This document shows positions 7,237 to 8,859 of a DNA stretch of 8,859 nt, piece by piece. This DNA comes from Microcaldota archaeon (GTDB lineage Archaea > Micrarchaeota > Micrarchaeia > Micrarchaeales > CABMGC01). The notes below the pieces were generated by a model. That model did not search any database, was not told where the DNA came from, and saw nothing but the letters and a program-made list of their open reading frames with translations. Each line of letters opens with the position of its first letter. Position 1 is the stretch's first letter. The stretch is taken from assembly GCA_021835105.1 (NCBI GenBank), contig JAKBQS010000035.1, positions 1-8,859 of the forward strand, read 5' to 3'. A program made the translations under genes and the position numbers.

Positions 7237-7588
7237 CGTAATCAACCACAGCAAGTTTGGAGACGAAGAGCTCCATCACAAACCCAAAAACTGCAAGCGA
7301 TAGAACTACGACTCCGGCTTCCCTTACCAGCTCTCCTGAAGATGCTGCCCATATGAGCACTATCGCGACTATTATCTCATATGCAAGGAACATGGAAAAG
7401 TAGTGGAAGTACTCATTCATTATGCTTATCCTTGAGCCTGTGCTGTCTTCCGCGCTCTCGTAATTTGAGTTCTCAACGGAGCCTCTTACGCTCCTCTTCC
7501 TTATCATCACAGATGTGAGTATCATTGAAAATGGCATGAACAAGGAGAGGGCCATGAATATTATTATTGCGATATACTCTGATGCCAT
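7229..7588 (-). CDS. nuoA: Complex I subunit NuoA (first gene of the operon)
   Basis: This 119-residue membrane protein has three predicted helices (about 5-29, 58-82 and 90-112) and lies in the position of NuoA, at the head of the operon. The loop NYESAED (42-48) aligns with the conserved YECG, and FLAYEIIVAIVLIWA (67-81) with the FDVExxFLxPWA helix. The YECG cysteine is Ser44. Of the two helix acids, the first is kept as Glu71 and the second is Ile73. The sequence is therefore divergent, and the identification rests on length, topology, gene order and these partial motifs. ATG at 7588 has no Shine-Dalgarno but has a TATA-like element about 27 bases upstream, fitting a leaderless mRNA. Confidence 0.87.
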   Translation of the reverse strand: MASEYIAIIIFMALSLFMPFSMILTSVMIRKRSVRGSVENSNYESAEDSTGSRISIMNEYFHYFSMFLAYEIIVAIVLIWAASSGELVREAGVVVLSLAVFGFVMELFVSKLAVVDYDG

Positions 7589-7609
7589 GATAATTTATGA
7601 ATGGATAGT

Positions 7610-7619
7610 TTAATATTAA
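7610..7619. promoter_or_regulatory. Palindromic TATA-like element TTAATATTAA
   Basis: TTAATATTAA is a perfect 10-base palindrome centred about 26-27 bases upstream of the nuoA ATG, the distance expected between an archaeal TATA box and the transcription start if nuoA mRNA is leaderless. Because it reads the same on both strands it could also serve the MazG-like gene, with a start near 7641 and a leader of about 22 bases. It could alternatively be an operator. The placement is seen in the sequence; the function is inferred. Confidence 0.5.
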
Positions 7620-7653
7620 TTAGCGGGTTATTTTGTGCTGTTGAATTTACTAT

Positions 7654-7657
7654 GGTG
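7654..7657 (+). promoter_or_regulatory. Shine-Dalgarno GGTG for the MazG-like gene
   Basis: GGTG, complementary to the archaeal 16S 3' end, lies five bases before GTG at 7663. It would be 11 bases from the in-frame ATG at 7669, so it favours the GTG start. Confidence 0.5.
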
Positions 7658-7662
7658 TTTTA

Positions 7663-8001
7663 GTGGATATGGATAGGTTTATTGAAGAGACAAGGAAGAC
7701 GTGGAATGCCGAATATGATGGAGAGTTTGACCATGCGGATGTGGAGCTGCTTTACGCTGCGGCGGCGCTTGGAGGCGAAGCCGGAGAGCTGCAGAATATG
7801 ATAAAGAAAATCTTCAGGTACAAATACTATACGAAAGGCCACAAGCCTGACGACTTGTACAAAGACCTTCCGCAGGAGATAGCAGATGTGCTTTACTACC
7901 TCTGCCGCATAGCCGATGCGCTAGATATAGACATAAGCAAAGCCTTCGATGAGAAGATGCGCGTAAACAGGGAGAGATACGGATCTTCAGGGAAAACCTG
8001 A
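7663..8001 (+). CDS. MazG-like nucleotide pyrophosphohydrolase
   Basis: This 112-residue protein belongs to the all-alpha MazG/dUTPase-like NTP pyrophosphohydrolases, which hydrolyse NTPs or dNTPs to the monophosphate and pyrophosphate, usually as house-cleaning enzymes. The metal-binding pattern is visible: Glu39 and Glu42 in GGEAGEL, then Glu72 and Asp75 in EIADVLYY, with Lys48/Lys49 after the first motif and the closing NRERY (102-106). It is a single-domain protein of the usual length for the short MazG class; the substrate cannot be read from sequence. It is the only complete plus-strand gene here, divergent from nuo and convergent with the aminotransferase, so it is probably transcribed alone. 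GTG at 7663 is chosen because of the GGTG site five bases upstream; ATG at 7669 is the alternative. Confidence 0.88.
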   Translation: MDMDRFIEETRKTWNAEYDGEFDHADVELLYAAAALGGEAGELQNMIKKIFRYKYYTKGHKPDDLYKDLPQEIADVLYYLCRIADALDIDISKAFDEKMRVNRERYGSSGKT

Positions 8002-8011
8002 GGTGCCTTAT

Positions 8012-8859
8012 TCAACCGCTGCGCAGTGATTTGTCTGCATTGCTTATTGCATCTTCCAATATGTCGAGCCCTTTCCTGAGGCTCTCGAAGCTTATCTCAA
8101 GCGGAGGTATTATCCTTATTGAGGACGCACCTGCGGGGAGAAGCACCAGGTTATTGCTGAAGCACTCTTTAAGGATTTTCTCCTGTTCCTCTACTGCGGG
8201 CTCCTTCGATTTCTTGTCCTTAACAAGCTCCAGCCCTATCATCATTCCTATGCCCCTTACATCGCCGACTATTTCGTAGTCATCTTTCATTCTGTTTAGC
8301 CTTGAGAGCATCAGCCTTGATCTTGATGCTATGCCGCGCTCTATCCTCCTCCAGTTTCTCTTTGCGTATGAGAGGGAAGCCCTCGCCGCAGCCACAGCTG
8401 CCAGATTGCCCCCAAATGTGTTGGAGTGTGCGCCGTAAGGTATGTCGCCTAGAGATCTCCTTGTCACAGTAACACCCATAGGCAGCCCTCCTCCGACCGC
8501 CTTGGCCATCGAGTATATATCAGGCTCTACGCCGAAATTGCTTATTGCGGTGAACTTCCCTGTCCTGAAATAGCCTGCCTGAACTTCGTCGTCTATGAGC
8601 ACTATCCCATTGTCGTCTGCAAGCTTCCTTATCTCCTTTACAAAATCCTTTGGAGGAACTATGTAGCCGCCTTCGCCCTGAATCGGCTCCATTATTATTG
8701 CAGCTATCTCATCAGGAGGAACCTCCCTGCTTAGGGGGTACTTCTTTATGTAGTCCACGCATGCAAGCCCGCATGAAGGGTACTCCTTGCCGAATGGGCA
8801 CCTATAGCAGTAAGCGTATGGCGCATGGAACGATGCATTGAAAGGCCCGAAGCCGCGGC
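8012..8859 (-). CDS. Class III PLP-dependent aminotransferase (partial, N-terminus off the right edge)
   Basis: The visible 281 residues are the C-terminal two-thirds of a fold-type I, class III aminotransferase (usual length about 430-450). The catalytic lysine that binds PLP is residue 119 of the fragment (SMAKAVGGG; codon 8501-8503). EPIQGEGGYIVPP, LIDDEVQAGYFRTG with the Asp that contacts the PLP ring nitrogen, and HSNTFGGN are also present. The pattern resembles archaeal 4-aminobutyrate/ornithine aminotransferases and the related amino-acid racemases of Pyrococcus, so the substrate may be an omega-amino acid or a neutral amino acid; it cannot be decided here. Near its visible start four cysteines (17, 20, 29, 33) form Cx2Cx8Cx3C in YCYRCPFGKEYPSCGLAC. 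The reading frame continues to the edge through the GTG at 8758, which is an internal codon and not the start. The stop is 10 bases from the MazG-like gene's stop, with no clear terminator between. Confidence 0.93.
   Translation of the reverse strand, partial: RGFGPFNASFHAPYAYCYRCPFGKEYPSCGLACVDYIKKYPLSREVPPDEIAAIIMEPIQGEGGYIVPPKDFVKEIRKLADDNGIVLIDDEVQAGYFRTGKFTAISNFGVEPDIYSMAKAVGGGLPMGVTVTRRSLGDIPYGAHSNTFGGNLAAVAAARASLSYAKRNWRRIERGIASRSRLMLSRLNRMKDDYEIVGDVRGIGMMIGLELVKDKKSKEPAVEEQEKILKECFSNNLVLLPAGASSIRIIPPLEISFESLRKGLDILEDAISNADKSLRSG

Larger units (their letters stand above)
7589..7662. promoter_or_regulatory. Divergent promoter region between nuoA and the MazG-like gene
   Basis: This 74-base, AT-rich gap separates the only divergent gene pair in the window and must hold the promoter of the nuo operon. 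Its centre has the palindromic TATA-like element described separately. No second inverted repeat, riboswitch-like structure or small ORF with a convincing start was seen in it. The nuoA-proximal part has no ribosome-binding site, while the other side carries GGTG before the MazG-like gene. Confidence 0.7.

Noticed and set aside
7237..7254. Upstream TTG start for nuoB
   Set aside because: It would deepen the overlap with nuoA and adds six residues with no family match. The ATG at 7236 is better placed after a GGTTGAT sequence.
8002..8011. Terminator between the convergent MazG-like and aminotransferase genes
   Set aside because: Ten bases with no T-run or stem were seen; any termination signal would have to lie inside the coding ends.
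8650..8841. 63-codon plus-strand open frame at the right edge
   Set aside because: It is antisense to the aminotransferase, whose frame is open and conserved to the edge.
1..8859. CRISPR arrays, insertion sequences, tRNA or rRNA genes
   Set aside because: No regularly spaced repeats, transposase motifs, terminal inverted repeats or tRNA-like folds were noticed; almost all of the window is coding.

Overview
The window carries most of an archaeal-type complex I (NADH:quinone oxidoreductase-like, nuo/fpo) operon on the minus strand, followed to the right by a small divergent MazG-like gene and the 3' two-thirds of a class III aminotransferase gene. Several features point to an archaeon: a complex I cluster without nuoEFG, Shine-Dalgarno sites of the GGTG/GGTGAT type, frequent GTG starts, an AT-rich TATA-like element placed as expected for a leaderless nuoA transcript, and an aminotransferase resembling archaeal PLP enzymes. 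The moderate GC content, heavy use of ATA and AGG/AGA codons, and the Thermoplasma-like gene order A-B-C-D-H-I-J-K-L fit an acidophilic Thermoplasmatales- or Micrarchaeota-like (ARMAN) lineage. That placement is a guess from memory, not a computed one.

Region by region (transcription right to left): 7588-7229 nuoA, 7236-6670 nuoB, 6689-6309 nuoC, 6309-5215 nuoD, 5228-4209 nuoH, 4195-3827 nuoI, 3822-3340 nuoJ, 3337-3029 nuoK, 3027-1231 nuoL, and 1230 to the left edge a NuoN-type subunit that runs off the window. Neighbouring genes overlap or are separated by 0-13 bases, so this is one tightly coupled operon. The 74-base gap 7589-7662 holds the divergent promoters of nuoA and the MazG-like gene (7663-8001, +). 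The aminotransferase (8012-8859, -, 5' part missing) converges on the MazG-like gene with a 10-base gap. No stretch over 300 bases lacks a gene.

The products make a connecting module (B, C, D, I: N2 cluster, two further 4Fe-4S clusters, quinone site) on a membrane arm (A, H, J, K, L, N). With no E, F or G in the cluster, the electron donor is probably not NADH through the usual flavin subunit; ferredoxin or an unknown docking protein is more likely.

The most unusual signals are in the pump. The gene after nuoL is NuoN-like, so nuoM is not in its usual place. NuoL lacks the TM12 lysine (Asn383 in place of the SKDE lysine). NuoN has Asp203 in place of the conserved TM7 lysine. NuoA lacks the conserved loop cysteine and one of its two membrane acids. 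NuoJ has Phe for the TM3 tyrosine. Together these suggest a complex I with a modified proton path. All alignments were done by eye against remembered family consensus.
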